Assembly: GCA_020744425.1 (NCBI GenBank)
Contig: JAGMUV010000003.1
Location: forward strand, 3,844,001 to 3,908,000
DNA: 64,000 nt
From: Dactylonectria macrodidyma
Lineage: Eukaryota > Ascomycota > Sordariomycetes > Hypocreales > Nectriaceae
Direction: 5' to 3'
In this document: in pieces, positions 53,130-64,000 of the stretch
How the letters are laid out: each line of letters begins with the position of its first letter
How positions within the stretch are numbered: position 1 is the stretch's first letter
Notes under the pieces: model-generated
What the model was told of the DNA's origin: nothing
The model's input: the letters and a program-made list of their open reading frames with translations, nothing else
Databases searched by the model: none
Program-made: the position numbers and the translations under genes

Positions 53130-56100
53130 TTACTCATCATCCTCATCCTCGTCATCATCGCCATCCGAGAAGTACTCAAACTCTCTGGGGAGCTTGGCCT
53201 CCTCGTCACCCTCACCATCCTCGTCTACCGCCGTCAACACGGCAGCCGCCGCCGCCGCGCCTGAGCCTGCGTTTCCAGGAGTCTGGGGCTCGGTAAGTCC
53301 GAACGGCGAACGGCCTTGGCTGCGAAGCAGCTGCTGCATCATAGCGCTGTTGGGTCCGCCGGCTCGAGACGGGTCGACAAGATTGTCGAGAAGAGACCGA
53401 CCAGAACCGCCGGATCGTCCACTTCGAGCGTTTTGCTGGCCCACAACGGGCGCACGCTCAGTCGTCACCTTCTTGAGCTTCTCCTCAAGCAACGTCTTCG
53501 ACTCTTCCGGCTGGGAGTCATGGAGCAGAAGAGGACCACCGGTAGGCTGCTTTTGCGTTAGTTTTGAAAACTGGGAATATTTTGCCTTAACGATAGACAT
53601 ACCTTCTTCACAGGCTTGTATCGGCCAGCTGGGAAGCTGATGTACTTGAGCTGGCCTGGGAGAACACGGCTCATGTTTTCAATTTCATAGCCAACCTTCT
53701 CCTTCTCGGGCTTCTTTTTGGTGTCGACAGATTCCTTCTCGTCGGCATCCTTCTTGTCCTTGGGTTCTTCAGTCTTCTTGTCATCGTCAACTTCCATCTT
53801 GTCACCGCCAATAGCAGAAGTTGGGTCAATATCCATGCTCTCACGTCGCTGGGCGCGCTCCTTCTTCTGAGCCCTTCGCTTGGCCTGGGCGGTGGTCGAC
53901 AGAATGGCAGTGGCGATCAATGCAGGTCCCTCCTCGGCCTTAGCCTCCTGCTCAGGGGGGTAGTCGAACAGGCTGGGGCGGGTGGCGCAGTGGAACTTGA
54001 AATCGGGCATCTCTAGGTCATGGTCGAGTCCGATGATAGAAGTGGGCGAGAAGCTCAATGACAGGAAATGGGTAAAGGGGAACCAGTACCAGTACTGGGT
54101 GAAGACAGCCATGCCGACGATGCCGGCCATGTTGAGGTTACCGGTCTGAGTCTGGAGGCCGATAGTGCAGTTGCGGCCACCAGCATCGATGATACCAAGG
54201 GCCAGGGCTGCTCCAAACTTGGTCATGGCATCCTCGTGTCGATCACCGACCACCTTCTTGAGTGTCTTGCGGATGGCCGAGACCTTGGGGTTCATGACCT
54301 CGTTCTGTTGCACCATGATCATGGCGAGAGAGATGAGAGCCCCCTGTCGCACAAAGTCGGTAGGGTCCTTCATCATGGGCTCGAGGAGGTCGATGGCCTC
54401 GTCCAGACCGGTGCCAGCGCACGAGATACCCAAGGCCATAGCAGAGCCGTAGCGAACATGGGGGTTGTACGATTCGGAAAGTAGCTCCACCATGCGGGGG
54501 ACGCTTCCGGGCTTGCGGAAGAGAATGAAACCCAGACTCATGACTGCGATTCGGCGTACATCATCATTTACATCGCTGACAGCGGTGTGCAGGAGCTTTC
54601 GGATAGCCTTGTTGCTGCCAGTGCCACAGTAGGCAAGAGCGACGGTCATGATGCCACCATATCGCAGGGTTGGGTCAGGATCGTTCAGGAGACCTTCAAT
54701 CAAAATATCGGCACCCTCCTGGCGGCCGAACATGATGAGAGCCATGCCGATGGCCAAGCCACGGACAATCTTCTCGTGAGTGGTCTCATGAGCATAGGTA
54801 ATCATATCCTCAAGGGCCTTGACGTTTCCAGTTCCCAGCATGATGAGACCCATGGAGAGGCCGACAGCCTCACCGTTGAGGGCAGAATCCTGGAATAGAA
54901 TCTCCCGGAGCTTCTCAAAGATTTCCCAGTCTCCAGTTGCCATGCCAGCAATACCAAGACCAAGGGCACCACCGTGCTGAACAACCTCATCCTCAGCTTG
55001 GCTGAATTGAGTCTTTAGGTAGTCCAAAGCATCGGCCCCGTGATTGGCGTGGATGAGACCGTACGCATACAGAGCACCACCCTGGCTAAAGATAGAGCCA
55101 CTGCTAAGGCCGCCCTGCCGGGGAAGGTAAGGCTCAAGGAGTTTGCGGGATTGTGAGAGGTTTCCACGGTGAATAACACCCAGGGCGGCTGTGGCGGTGA
55201 ATTTGGACCAGTTGACGGCCTTGCCGAGCCATTCAAGGTTGTCACGGAAGAACTTGTCATTGGTGGTGCCCTGGTTCATAAAGGCGTTGCAGAAAGTAAC
55301 TGCAGTGTGGAAAATGGAGTTGCGGCCCTCCAGGCTGTCCCGCACCTTGTTGAGGACACTCTGATCGGTTCGGTTGTTTCGGTAGAGGAATTCAAGGTTC
55401 AGCTTGATTGTCTTGCTGCCATCAAGGATAGATCGAATGTTGCGATAAGCCTTGGCTAACGGCTCGGGAAGCTCGTTCTCGGGGGTCTCCTGCTGGTCTT
55501 CAAGGAGGGGCTCGGATTCGCCCTCATTGTCCTTCTTGTCCGATTCCTCCTTCTTTGGGGGTTCGCCAGAGGGCAGTGCGGCCAGAACCTTGCCCAAGAA
55601 CTCCTGTGTTCCGTTGTCGTAAAGATCAAAGGCGATTTGATAGGCGTTCGCGATTGAAGACTTGTCGCCGTCATCAACGAGAGCAGAAAGCATTCGTGAC
55701 GCCTCCTCGTCCGAGTTAAGATAGACAACACACTTAGCGATGGCAAAATAATCGGGATTGGGGATTTCGTTGAGGAGATCTAGGATTAATCTCAGAATCT
55801 CTGTGCGGAAACTTCGCTCTTGGACAATGTCCATGCAGATGCCGAGGGTATACTCCATGAGGTCCTCCGCAGGGCCGGGTGAGCCCTCTGGGTTCTTGGA
55901 CTTTGAGCTTTTCTCGTCGTCACTGGCACGCTTGATAACACGTCGAAGAACATCAAGATTCTTGGCTTCGACAGCAATTCCTACGACCTGTCGGTATTGG
56001 CCTTGCTTCAAACAGCCCTCAAATAGACGGTCAATAACCCTCTGCAATGAATCGGTAGCCTGGTCAGGGAGCTCAGCGATCGAGCCAGATCGACCTTGCT

Positions 56101-56697
56101 TGAAAGCAGGCTGGAAGGTTGCCTCAAGCATGGTGTTGTCGACGGAATCACGGGATAGTAGTGACTTGGGAGGCAGAGTTGTTTGCGAGAAGGGTGTAGT
56201 GGGAGACATGACGGCTTCGGAACCGCTGGCGAAGGTTGTGGCGAGCTCGGGAAGGTCGGTAGTCTTGGAGGCTTGGGGTAGTGACTTCTTGGCGGCGGTA
56301 ACAGCGATGTATTGGTCAATGCATCTGGAGATGATTGTCTCCTCAAACTCGCCCGGGGCATCGAGCTTGAAGAGGTCACCAGCGGCGAGCGCAAAAACCA
56401 TGCTGTCATTGTAGGCTTGGAGGTGGTAGTAGACCTTGGCTAGGACGAGAGCAGCGAGCTGGCGCTCGGGAAAGGACTCATCCTCGTAGAGAGCCTCACT
56501 AGGAAGAGTCAGCTTATCAATATTGAGGGCAGCGGCATAGGCCGTGGAAGAACGCACATCTGGCTCAGCGCGGCGGCAACCTCGGTCCAGACCGTGTCAA
56601 TGTCATCGTTGAGGGTCTGTAGGGCGAAGACCTTGAGTTCGGGCTCCTCATCGGCAAGGAAAGCGAGGACGCCGGTCGCCGACACGAGTCCAGGCAT
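53130..56697 (-). CDS. rpn2: 26S proteasome regulatory subunit Rpn2
   Basis: Rpn2 (PSMD1) is the largest base subunit of the 19S regulatory particle. It scaffolds the AAA ring and binds Rpn13. Exons are 56697-56558, 56498-53603 and 53546-53130, giving 1,150 aa, a little above the yeast length but similar to filamentous relatives. The start is MPGLVSATGVLAFLADEEPE; a methionine upstream in frame gives a sequence that does not look conserved. The middle third is a run of proteasome/cyclosome repeats, such as GGALGLGIAGMATGDWEI, AVGLSMGLIMLGTGNV, RYGSAMALGISCAGTG and FGAALALGIIDAGG. The C-terminal part has an acidic/basic linker (KKEK, DKKDADEKE) and the conserved RVLPGQLKYISFPAGRYKP. The last exon supplies GGPLLLHDSQPEE and an acidic tail, where Rpn13 binds in yeast. 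The last acceptor could be at 53547 or three nt further. Confidence 0.96.
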
Positions 56698-57878
56698 CTT
56701 GAAAGAATGCGACGGGTTGGACGGGCGGGCGAGGGAGTGCTGTAGAATGACAAGAGGCGACTCGAGAGTCAAGAGTGGGCGACTAGAAGCAAACGGACGG
56801 TTGCCAAATAAGCCCAAGGGCATATGAGAGGGGCCTCTTGGGTGCGATGGTGATCTCGGGGGGGGTGGGGGGAGGAGATGGGTAGAATGGCGATGTTGAG
56901 GTGGTTGTTTTGCTCAAGGAACTGAAGATGGTCCACGTCAGGCACAGCTCTGCCTCGCAGTCGACGCACTGACCAGAGGGAGCTTGTACAGCCGCCAGGC
57001 AGAGGCAGGTACGACAGACAGCCTTACATAATCAAGGCTTACTCATGTATGATAAGAGCCGCAATTGGAACACTGGTGCGACGACGTAGACAGCTTCTGC
57101 CTATGGCCCTTAGGGCAACCAGTAGTGGCATGCGGTTCAAAGTCGCTCCGCCTCCGTCCTGACGTCGTTTGGGAATCCCAGCACGTGACCGCCTCAGCAG
57201 CTAAGAATGCAACGACCTATCAGACACCGCCCAGGGATCACTTTCGCATGGCTTGAATACACGAAACACGGCATTGACCCTGCGAGCCACACTGTTGGAC
57301 GCGTTTCTTGGCAATTGTGATGCCATAGAGTCTCACGGAGATACAAATCCCTGAGCCATCAAGAGCAGTGCATGCATGTCACGCTCGGACAGAGGCTAGG
57401 GATCTAAGGTGGGTAGCTTATTCGGTCCCTAGTGATCACAGCTACATGCACAGGGACAAAGCGCTGCAGGCAGCTAACTCTGGAGGTATTAAGGTAGCTT
57501 CAGGGGCAGGTTACATTGGGCAGGGACGCCGAACTGGGCCAAGATGTCCATCGCAATCGCGCTGCAAATTCGCTACCATTACAGAATCTCGAGACCTATA
57601 CCACTGTGAAGTCACCAGACAAACAAGACAGGCTCTGACTCTTTGAGTGGAATTTGTTTCAGCACAGCTGACGGTACGGATAGCTACCTGTAACTCATCT
57701 TAACGGTGGACCTCAACGGCAGAGAGTTGGTGTACGTGGCACCCGCAGCCGTTCCGTTCCAGAGATGACGGGTCACTTCAACAGAAGCAAGTGGACTGAA
57801 CTGGGCTGGGACTGGATCAGGCTGGGAGTGGTACACCAGTTGGACTATGCCGTGAGACGCGAGACATACATGACCACA

Positions 57879-57914
57879 GTGCACCAGAGCGCATACGTGC
57901 ACGCGCTGGTGCAC
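57879..57914. repeat. Inverted repeat, potential hairpin
   Basis: GTGCACCAG (57879-57887) pairs with CTGGTGCAC (57906-57914). After a two-base bulge, CGC pairs with GCG. The 10-nt loop is ATACGTGCAC. The loop end repeats the GTGCAC of the arms. The element lies in the divergent Rpn2/triphosphatase spacer. Confidence 0.55.
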
Positions 57915-58698
57915 ACGCACAAGAAAAAGAAGAAAAAGAAAACAAGAGACATGAAAATTAGCCGGCGTCCCAACAGCATGTGGCCGAGACACTTGGGGCG
58001 ATGAAAAGTTGGTGAGCTGAAGGATGAGAGGCTGAAGATAAGAAATGAGGGATAGAAGGTTTCTCAAAAGTGTTGCCCACTGAAACCTAGGGTCCCTACA
58101 GGGAGGCCCCCCAAGGTCCGATACGATACGCCTGGGGAACGCTCTTCTCCATTGTGCTCCAGGGCCTTCCAGCGCTGACGGTGCTGGGATGCGCCCCTGG
58201 ACATAGCCTTGGATGATGTGCCTAACCCGCCAAGGGACGTTTTAGAGGCGAGCAAGCCGTGGTCACAGGGAGACGGGTACCTCCATCACCCGTACTAGCG
58301 CAGTGATCAGCACAAGTACCGCGTAAGTCGGGTTGGGAAAAGGGAAAAATAGTGGCCATCCCCCCGATGGGACTCACAGTCTCAGAGTCTGTTCGTTCGT
58401 TGCGACAAACATCCCTGTAGAGGTTGTTGGCTAGGCTCCGCCTCGTTTCTCTTTCCTTTGTCTTGGAACGTCAAGACACAACAAGTGCTAAAAAAAAATC
58501 CCCATCCTGAGCATGGCCATCTAACGACAAGTGTCCAGCGCGCGAGACTCCCTCTTCCATCCATTCCCCGCGCGTCCTGTCCGCCTCCCGATCACCAGGA
58601 GTCAATCGACAACGACGGCATAGCAGCCTCGCCATGGCGGCGTAAGGTGCTAGACTCATCCATGTCCGCTTGCGACGCATGCCCATCTCCTTCGCGCG

Positions 58699-58728
58699 CC
58701 GACGACGACGACGACGACGACGACAGCA
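58699..58728. repeat. GAC triplet repeat
   Basis: About eight uninterrupted GAC/CGA triplets, in the probable 5' leader of the triphosphatase gene and not in a known coding frame. Confidence 0.6.
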
Positions 58729-58978
58729 CTCCTCGCCCCGACGCACCCCATCTGATCGCCCATCCACCACAAGTTGCTCCCGCCTGCGATCTTGTCGCGT
58801 CCGCGATCTGATGCGAGACGTGCCATTGCCCTTGACATTGACCCGACGCCGCCTCGCCTGGCGCTGCGCTGCCCAGACACACGTTGTCGGGTGCGGCACG
58901 CCTCCAACTTCAGCTTCAACTACATCTCCAGCCCATCGGCCAACCTAGACGTCCACACCCAGATCGAAGCCCTTTACC

Positions 58979-61641
58979 ATGGATCTTAGATCTGTCCTCA
59001 ACACCTCGGACAACGGCGATCGTGGCCTCGCCAAAGCTCCCCCGACGCCTAAGCAACAGCCTCCTCCCCCGCGACCGCAGGAACAGCAGCATCACCGCCA
59101 GCAGCCGCAACCGCAGCCTCGTCCCTCGCAGAGTCCTGCCCAGTATGCATATCGCGACTACGCCCGCCCACCGCCTCAGCCATCGCCAGGCAAGCAGGCG
59201 CCGCAGGAGTATCCCCCCCGTGCTCACCACCCACATCCACAGCTCCAGCAACAGCAGCATGTCCCTCCGCAACACCAACAGCCTCCCCCGTCCAACGCAT
59301 ACGCCCCGCAGTCCTCGCCATACCAGACTCCTCGGCAATATGTACGAGGTGCGCCGCCGCCGCTTCAACCTACTGGTTCGTTTCACGAGGCGCGATCCCC
59401 CAGTGGCCCAGCTCCAGCTCCTTCGCCGTACAGACCAGTAACAACGCCGTCCACGGCCCCGGGTGGCCCTGGATTCCCCTTCCCTCCCTCGCAGCCTCCG
59501 CCCGAGGTGAACAGTCCGGTGCAGCGTCACCAATATCCACCAGCCCAATATCAACCTCAGCCTCAACACCAACGACGCGAAAGCTTCTCGCAAGGTGCTC
59601 AAGTTATGGGCCCAGGCCACGCCCCGGGTCCGTACATGCAACAAGGGCAACACCCAATTCCACAAACACCACCCATTACTTCTGCCGTTGGTCCCCATAC
59701 CTACATTCACCAACGTTCGCAATCAACACACTCCACTCCCACGCCTACTTCAGCTCAAAGTCAGCATCATTACGGGCCGCCCTATGCCCAGGGCAGCCCC
59801 GTTGCCGCGTCGCGTCCTCCCCCAGGCGATTATAGCCGCGCTCCTTCCCAGCCGCCCACACCCGTGGGCCCGCCCATGCCGGCAGGCTCGAGACAGCCTT
59901 CGGTGGCCTACACGCAGCCGCCAAGCCCTTACCAACAAAGGCTTTCGTCCACCTCTGGTGCTCAAGTCGCGCAAGCACAAGCACAAGCACAAGCCTCGCC
60001 GCCTCCTCCGCCACCACCTGCTAAACGTATTTCGACCAGCTACGAGTCCCCTGCACGTGAGATCCACCAAAGATCTCAGTCCCACAGCGAACGAGCCCCC
60101 AGCGCCTCCGTCAGTCCCAAGACTCGCGTCCCATCTCTACAGAGCAACCCCGACTTCGCTCCCCAATCGGCCGAAGCAGAGAGCAGGCTAGGCGCTACGG
60201 CCCAGCCTATGGTCATTGACTCAGACCGCGCCGTCACCCCGGCTAAGCGAAAATTGGAGGACCGCGACTTGAGCCCCAGGGAGCTTGAGCACCGAGAAAC
60301 TCGCCCTCCACCAGGCGAGGTCAACGGAGGCCACGTTCCTCGTCAAGCCCGGAGCTCACATTCTTCAAGCTCTCCAGTCATGCCGCGGAAGAAACGCCTC
60401 CGTCGGCCTGCACCGCCAATTTGGGCTCAGAGTGCTCGGAGCCTGGGCAAGTCAATGCCAAATCACGCCAACTTTGTGCTTCAAAAGAGAGCCCATGTAC
60501 CCGTGAATGGCAAACATGAGGGCAGCGCTCGCCCAAGCCGCCACGCATCCCCCGAGACGACGAGATCCCATCAGCCGAGCCACAGCCAACCCTCCCCTGC
60601 TGAGCCAGGGCCCCAAGACATTCTTGGTCCATGGGAGGCAAGCATCACGGGTGTCAAGCCCTACGAAGAAATGTCCAAGACGGTGGCCGATTTCCTATTC
60701 ATCAATGTCATTAACAATGAAGACATGCAAGAAATTACCAGCCGAGGCATTCAGTTTGAAATCGAAGCCAAGCTAGGAACTCTGATTGACAAAGATACCA
60801 ATCATCGAGTAGACAGGTTGCTCGAGTCCGAATGCGTTTTGCACGACAATTCACGACTTGCCTTTAGGAGCAGCATGACTGAGGTAGGCCCCAACTCGAT
60901 GACCCTAAAGATCCCTACCAAAGCTAACAATCCTCAGGCTCAACACAAGCACTTTAACGACTTTCTAAACACAACTGTCGTCCAAACCGACCCTCGAGCA
61001 GCTGGTAACAACGGCCGCGTTCAAGTTCTATATAAGCACCGCCGCGAAATTGACCGATTCTTCGATCTCCCTACGGATCTCCAAGGCCGACTTCCCGGTT
61101 GCATGCGTGCACGCTTCGGTTCTCGCAAAAACGTCCGCGTCCGGGTTACGTACGATCAAAAGACGCGCGAGGTTCTCGGCAAAATCATCAAGGCTCGCGT
61201 GGCAGACATCAATTTGCATATGCCCACGTGTCCCATGGATTGCCGTATCAGCATTAATCTCGAGATGGACTGGGATGGCGGTGTAGATGAGCTGGAGCAA
61301 TTTGCCACGAGCCAAGTGGAACGCCAGCCTGATCGAAACAAGGACCGACTCAGTTACACGCATGGGCATTACCAAATTGACCTGACACAGGTCACGCACT
61401 TATCAAACGGTCCAGGGGTAGGTTCATATTTCTTACCCCACTACAACATTGATTCTAACCGTTCATATAGGGCGCCCAGCGGATGGACAAGGAGCACGAA
61501 CTAGAGATTGAACTAGCGCCGGGTATCACCATCGACCAAGGTCGCAAGGCCATCAGCAATGCACCGCATCGATACCAAGAGCTTGTCGAGGGTTTTATCG
61601 ACAACGTGCGCATCCTAGCTCGCAAAGCCAGAGAGGTCTAG
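58979..61641 (+). CDS. cet1: mRNA capping RNA 5'-triphosphatase (Cet1 family)
   Basis: This enzyme removes the gamma phosphate from nascent mRNA, the first step of cap formation in the nucleus. Fungi use the metal-dependent tunnel (TTM) fold, unlike animals. Exons are 58979-61417 and 61471-61641, joined in phase 0 around a 53-nt intron with a CTAACC branch point, giving 869 aa. The first 540 residues are disordered, rich in Pro, Gln and Ser. The catalytic domain starts near residue 555 with ADFLFINVINNEDM. Its first metal-binding motif is FEIEAKLG (Glu pair in beta strand 1); later come HKRREID-type basic residues (KHRREIDRFFDLP) and ARFGSRKNVRVRVTY. The second glutamate pair, ELEIEL, lies in the last exon, so splicing is needed for an active site. 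Spt5 repeat tails recruit this enzyme in fission yeast, and spt5 lies at the other end of the window. Confidence 0.93.
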
Positions 61642-62309
61642 TGAACTCATTCCACCACGCAACGACAAAAAAAAAATCATCCACCGGCGAATACGGGAGA
61701 CTGTTGCGGGAAAGATTAATTTGGTATTTCACTGGTAGTTCGGCGCTTCTTTCCAAAAGGATAAGCGGGAGTGGGAAGGGCGGAAAGAATTGTATCTAAG
61801 TAGAACATGGCTATCAGGTTACGGGGCGATACGCGAAAAGGCGAGACGGAGATCAGCGCGGCGTCAATCTTGCTCTTGAAATTTCTCTTTCTTCAATCTT
61901 GTGTTTCCTCACTCTTCTTCGTGTTTATATCTTTTCTGGGCTTCTTCAGGTTGGTCGTGGAGTATGTAGGCTGAACCAATATGCAGTTCAAGGGACTCCA
62001 TGTCTCCTTACTCGCGATCCGGTCTCAGTCTAGTCGCATCGTGATTTACGTCAAGATCCAGCTCTCTGCTCTACTTGATTTCTGCATTTGTAAGCTAGAC
62101 AAACACCTGTGGCGAACGATTTGGCTGGGATAGTCGCATGCATTACCATGTTTACTGTGCCTCGTCTCGATGTGATGAAAGGGCAAGTTGCGCCGCTCTT
62201 CAGCATTGTCCGCTTGAATCTCATCATTATCATTGTTTTGAGAGTATAAACCTGGTATCCTATGTGTAATCTTCAATCTGCAGGTGGTATCATTTGGTCC
62301 TTTTCCTCA
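61642..62309. other. Convergent spacer
   Basis: About 670 bp between the 3' ends of the triphosphatase gene and the permease gene. An A-run at 61669-61677 lies soon after the triphosphatase stop. No gene is supported. Confidence 0.4.
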
Positions 62310-64000
62310 TTAACGCAATTCCGATGGTCTAAATCCTGTCCCATAACCCCCATGAGGGTCTTCATAGTATTGTTGGTGTTGCTGCTGCTGGTATTGTTGG
62401 CGTTGTTGTTGCTGGTTGTGTTGGTCATACTGATACCGCTGGCTTTGTTGGTGATATGGCTGCTGTTGATCAAACTGCTGGAATTGTTGCTCTTGTCGTT
62501 GTTCCTGTTGCTGCCCTTGTACCAACATATCAAAATCTGTCCCTGCCAATGACATCGGTTGTACTGGCTGATCATCCATCCCTCCATTAAATGCCGTCTG
62601 CTCCGGTCTTCTGTGTCTCAAGGTCTCTTTTCCCACCCAGCTCAGGAACACCGTCTCATGGACGAGCACGAGGCCACCGCTCCCGCGACCTTCTTTATCA
62701 TCGCTGGCGAAACCATCCGCGTCCTCGAAATGCGGTTTCTTCTCAACAACAAACACCTTGTGGTGGTTTCGGTAGGTTCGCCATGCAATGGCCACAAAGC
62801 CAAGGAACCAGACGACACCGCTGGCGATGATGATCCAAGAGATGGCGGGCGCGAGCCACCATTTAATGGTTTGGGTGATGTCGCTGTTTGGCTTGATCCA
62901 GGTATTGACAACGGGCCAGAGACCGCCAATCGTATAGATGAGGGCGCAGGTGACGCTGAGGGCCGGGTTGATGCGTTTACCGGTCATTCCGCTCCAGGTC
63001 AAAGGAGCCGCGGACCGGCTCTGCGCATTATCGACTCCCTCGGTTGCTGGTGGTCCTCTGAAACGCAGGATGAGAATACCGATGCCCAAAAAGGTTCCAA
63101 AGAAGGCATTGATGGTGTATGCGCTCAGGCTCGTGAGCAACGTGTATGCATTATCGGGAGTCATACCCCACGTCGCGAAGATGAGCACGACGCAGGATAT
63201 GAGATGCAGGATGAATGCGCCCACCGGCGTTCTCTCGGTATGCTCCTCCGGTGAGAACCAGCGGATTCGCAGGATCGAGGTAAACCATCCCTTCTTTTGG
63301 AGCCATTTGAGGAGGCGGCCTAGGGAAAGATCTCTGTCAGAGGCGAAGAACTTCGCAAAGGGAATGATTCCCTCCTTAGCAATTTCCTGCTTCACGCGGG
63401 CCGCAGTGTAAGTCATCACAATGATGTTTCCCATACTAGCAATGGCCAGGAAGGCATTGAAAATGCGGATGCCAGTCTTGTCGTCGGAAACTTGCCCAAG
63501 GGTAAGCTCAAAGAAGCGCTGAGCGACACCGCCTGGATAGTTAATTTGGTCTTCCTTGGGGACAACAACCATCTGCTATTGCGTTAGTAACGAGAAACGA
63601 GTCAAATAGGGAGATGAAATACGCACATATGAGATGTTGACAGCCATGTACAGCAAGACCACGGTAGACACGCTCAGGATCATCGCAATGGGGTGCTTCC
63701 TCTTGGGTCGGCTAATCTCACCCAAAACATAATTAGGCTGCTCAAACCCCGAGAAGGAGAAGATGATGGCCAGGAAGGCTTGGGCGTATCCGTTGGCATC
63801 GCCGGAAGCGCCAGCAAAGGCATGTTTGGTGCTGGTGTTGTCCGTGATGATGTTGTCCGTCTTCTTCAAGCCGCCGGCGCCCACAACAATAGCGGTGACG
63901 ATGATGAGCAAGAGGATCAAGACCTTGATGATGGCCAACACGTTGTTAAGGAAGATGCCACCTCGGCGAGAGACAGTGTGGATGAAACAAGTGAGAACTG
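62310..64000 (-). CDS. Amino-acid permease, methionine-permease-like (partial)
   Basis: This is a transporter of the APC superfamily, L-type/Mup1 group. These carry methionine or other neutral amino acids across the plasma membrane. The gene runs off the right edge, so the N-terminus is missing. Visible exons are 64000-63627 and 63572-62310, joined in phase after a TAT codon by a 54-nt intron (donor GTGCGT). The first visible exon begins within TCFIHTVSRRGGIFLNNV and has the family hallmark SFSGFEQPNYVLGEISRPKR. About eight further helices follow: NAFLAIASMGNIIVMTYTAAR, TPVGAFILHLISCVVLIFATWG and WWLAPAISWIIIASGVVWFL among them. The C-terminal cytosolic tail is unusual: about 60 residues in which Gln dominates, with interspersed Tyr and His. 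Yeast Mup1 endocytosis is controlled by its tails, so this region may matter for regulation, though that is inference. Confidence 0.9.

Larger units (their letters stand above)
56698..58978. other. 2.3-kb divergent intergenic region
   Basis: This lies between head-to-head Rpn2 and RNA triphosphatase genes. It contains a hairpin-forming inverted repeat near 57.9 kb and a purine-rich run (57921-57944), and a GAC triplet repeat near 58.7 kb. Frames at 58.4-58.9 kb precede the triphosphatase ATG and look like leader sequence. No other gene is supported. Confidence 0.4.

Noticed and set aside
58916..59722. A 268-codon minus-strand frame opposite the triphosphatase N-terminus
   Set aside because: It mirrors the Pro/Gln-rich coding sequence and is Arg/Leu/Trp-rich without motif or ATG context.
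454..63999. Idea that the spt5 and capping triphosphatase genes form a functional cluster
   Set aside because: They are about 55 kb apart with many unrelated genes between. The shared process is well known, but the linkage here is probably coincidence.

Overview
The window is nuclear DNA of a filamentous ascomycete (Pezizomycotina), most likely a Sordariomycete. The basis is compact protein-coding genes on both strands, short introns (about 50-175 nt) with GTRNGT donors and CTRAC-like branch points, a fungal Zn(II)2Cys6 regulator, fungus-only families (DUF1748, DUF1769, the Cet1-type RNA triphosphatase) and C/G-biased third positions in highly expressed genes. The order or genus is an inference I cannot settle. 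I saw no rRNA, credible tRNA, transposon, CRISPR array or virus-derived gene.

Layout. 0.4-5.6 kb: SPT5 (-) and a quinone oxidoreductase (+), sharing a divergent promoter. 6.2-12.8 kb: a WDR68/DCAF7-like WD40 protein (-), a coiled-coil protein possibly related to Atg28 (+), and a tiny four-exon DUF1748 gene (-). 12.8-16.65 kb: a 3.9-kb gene-free stretch with an inverted CCAAT cluster, a G-rich tract and the pyrimidine-rich leader of pyruvate kinase (16.65-18.37 kb, +). 20-25.6 kb: a Cys-rich small protein (+), an Iks1-type kinase with a hydrophobic C-terminus (-) and a Zn2Cys6 regulator (+). 27.4-35.5 kb: an MFS transporter (+), a PBDC1/YPL225W-family protein (+), a single-pass hypothetical protein (+) and a second MFS transporter (-). 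37.2-48.8 kb: a DUF1769 protein (-), a hypothetical protein (-), an alpha/beta hydrolase (+) and cupin (-) that converge with only 72 bp between them, an FBXO31-like F-box protein (+) and a small membrane protein (+). 50.6-64 kb: mitochondrial sulfite oxidase (+), proteasome subunit Rpn2 (-), the mRNA-capping RNA 5'-triphosphatase (+) and a methionine-permease-like transporter (-) running off the right edge.

The genes are mostly housekeeping and do not form an obvious biosynthetic cluster. The one functional echo is that Spt5 and the Cet1-type triphosphatase, at opposite ends of the window, belong to the same process (co-transcriptional capping and elongation). I found no convincing new multi-gene system. 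The most useful observations are gene-structure ones: a DUF1748 gene with a likely 6-nt first coding exon, a probable GC-AG intron in the PBDC1 homologue, the inverted CCAAT cluster in the large gap, and long low-complexity tails on conserved enzymes.

Exon boundaries were worked out by hand from splice consensus, reading-frame continuity and remembered family sequence. No alignment or transcript data were available.
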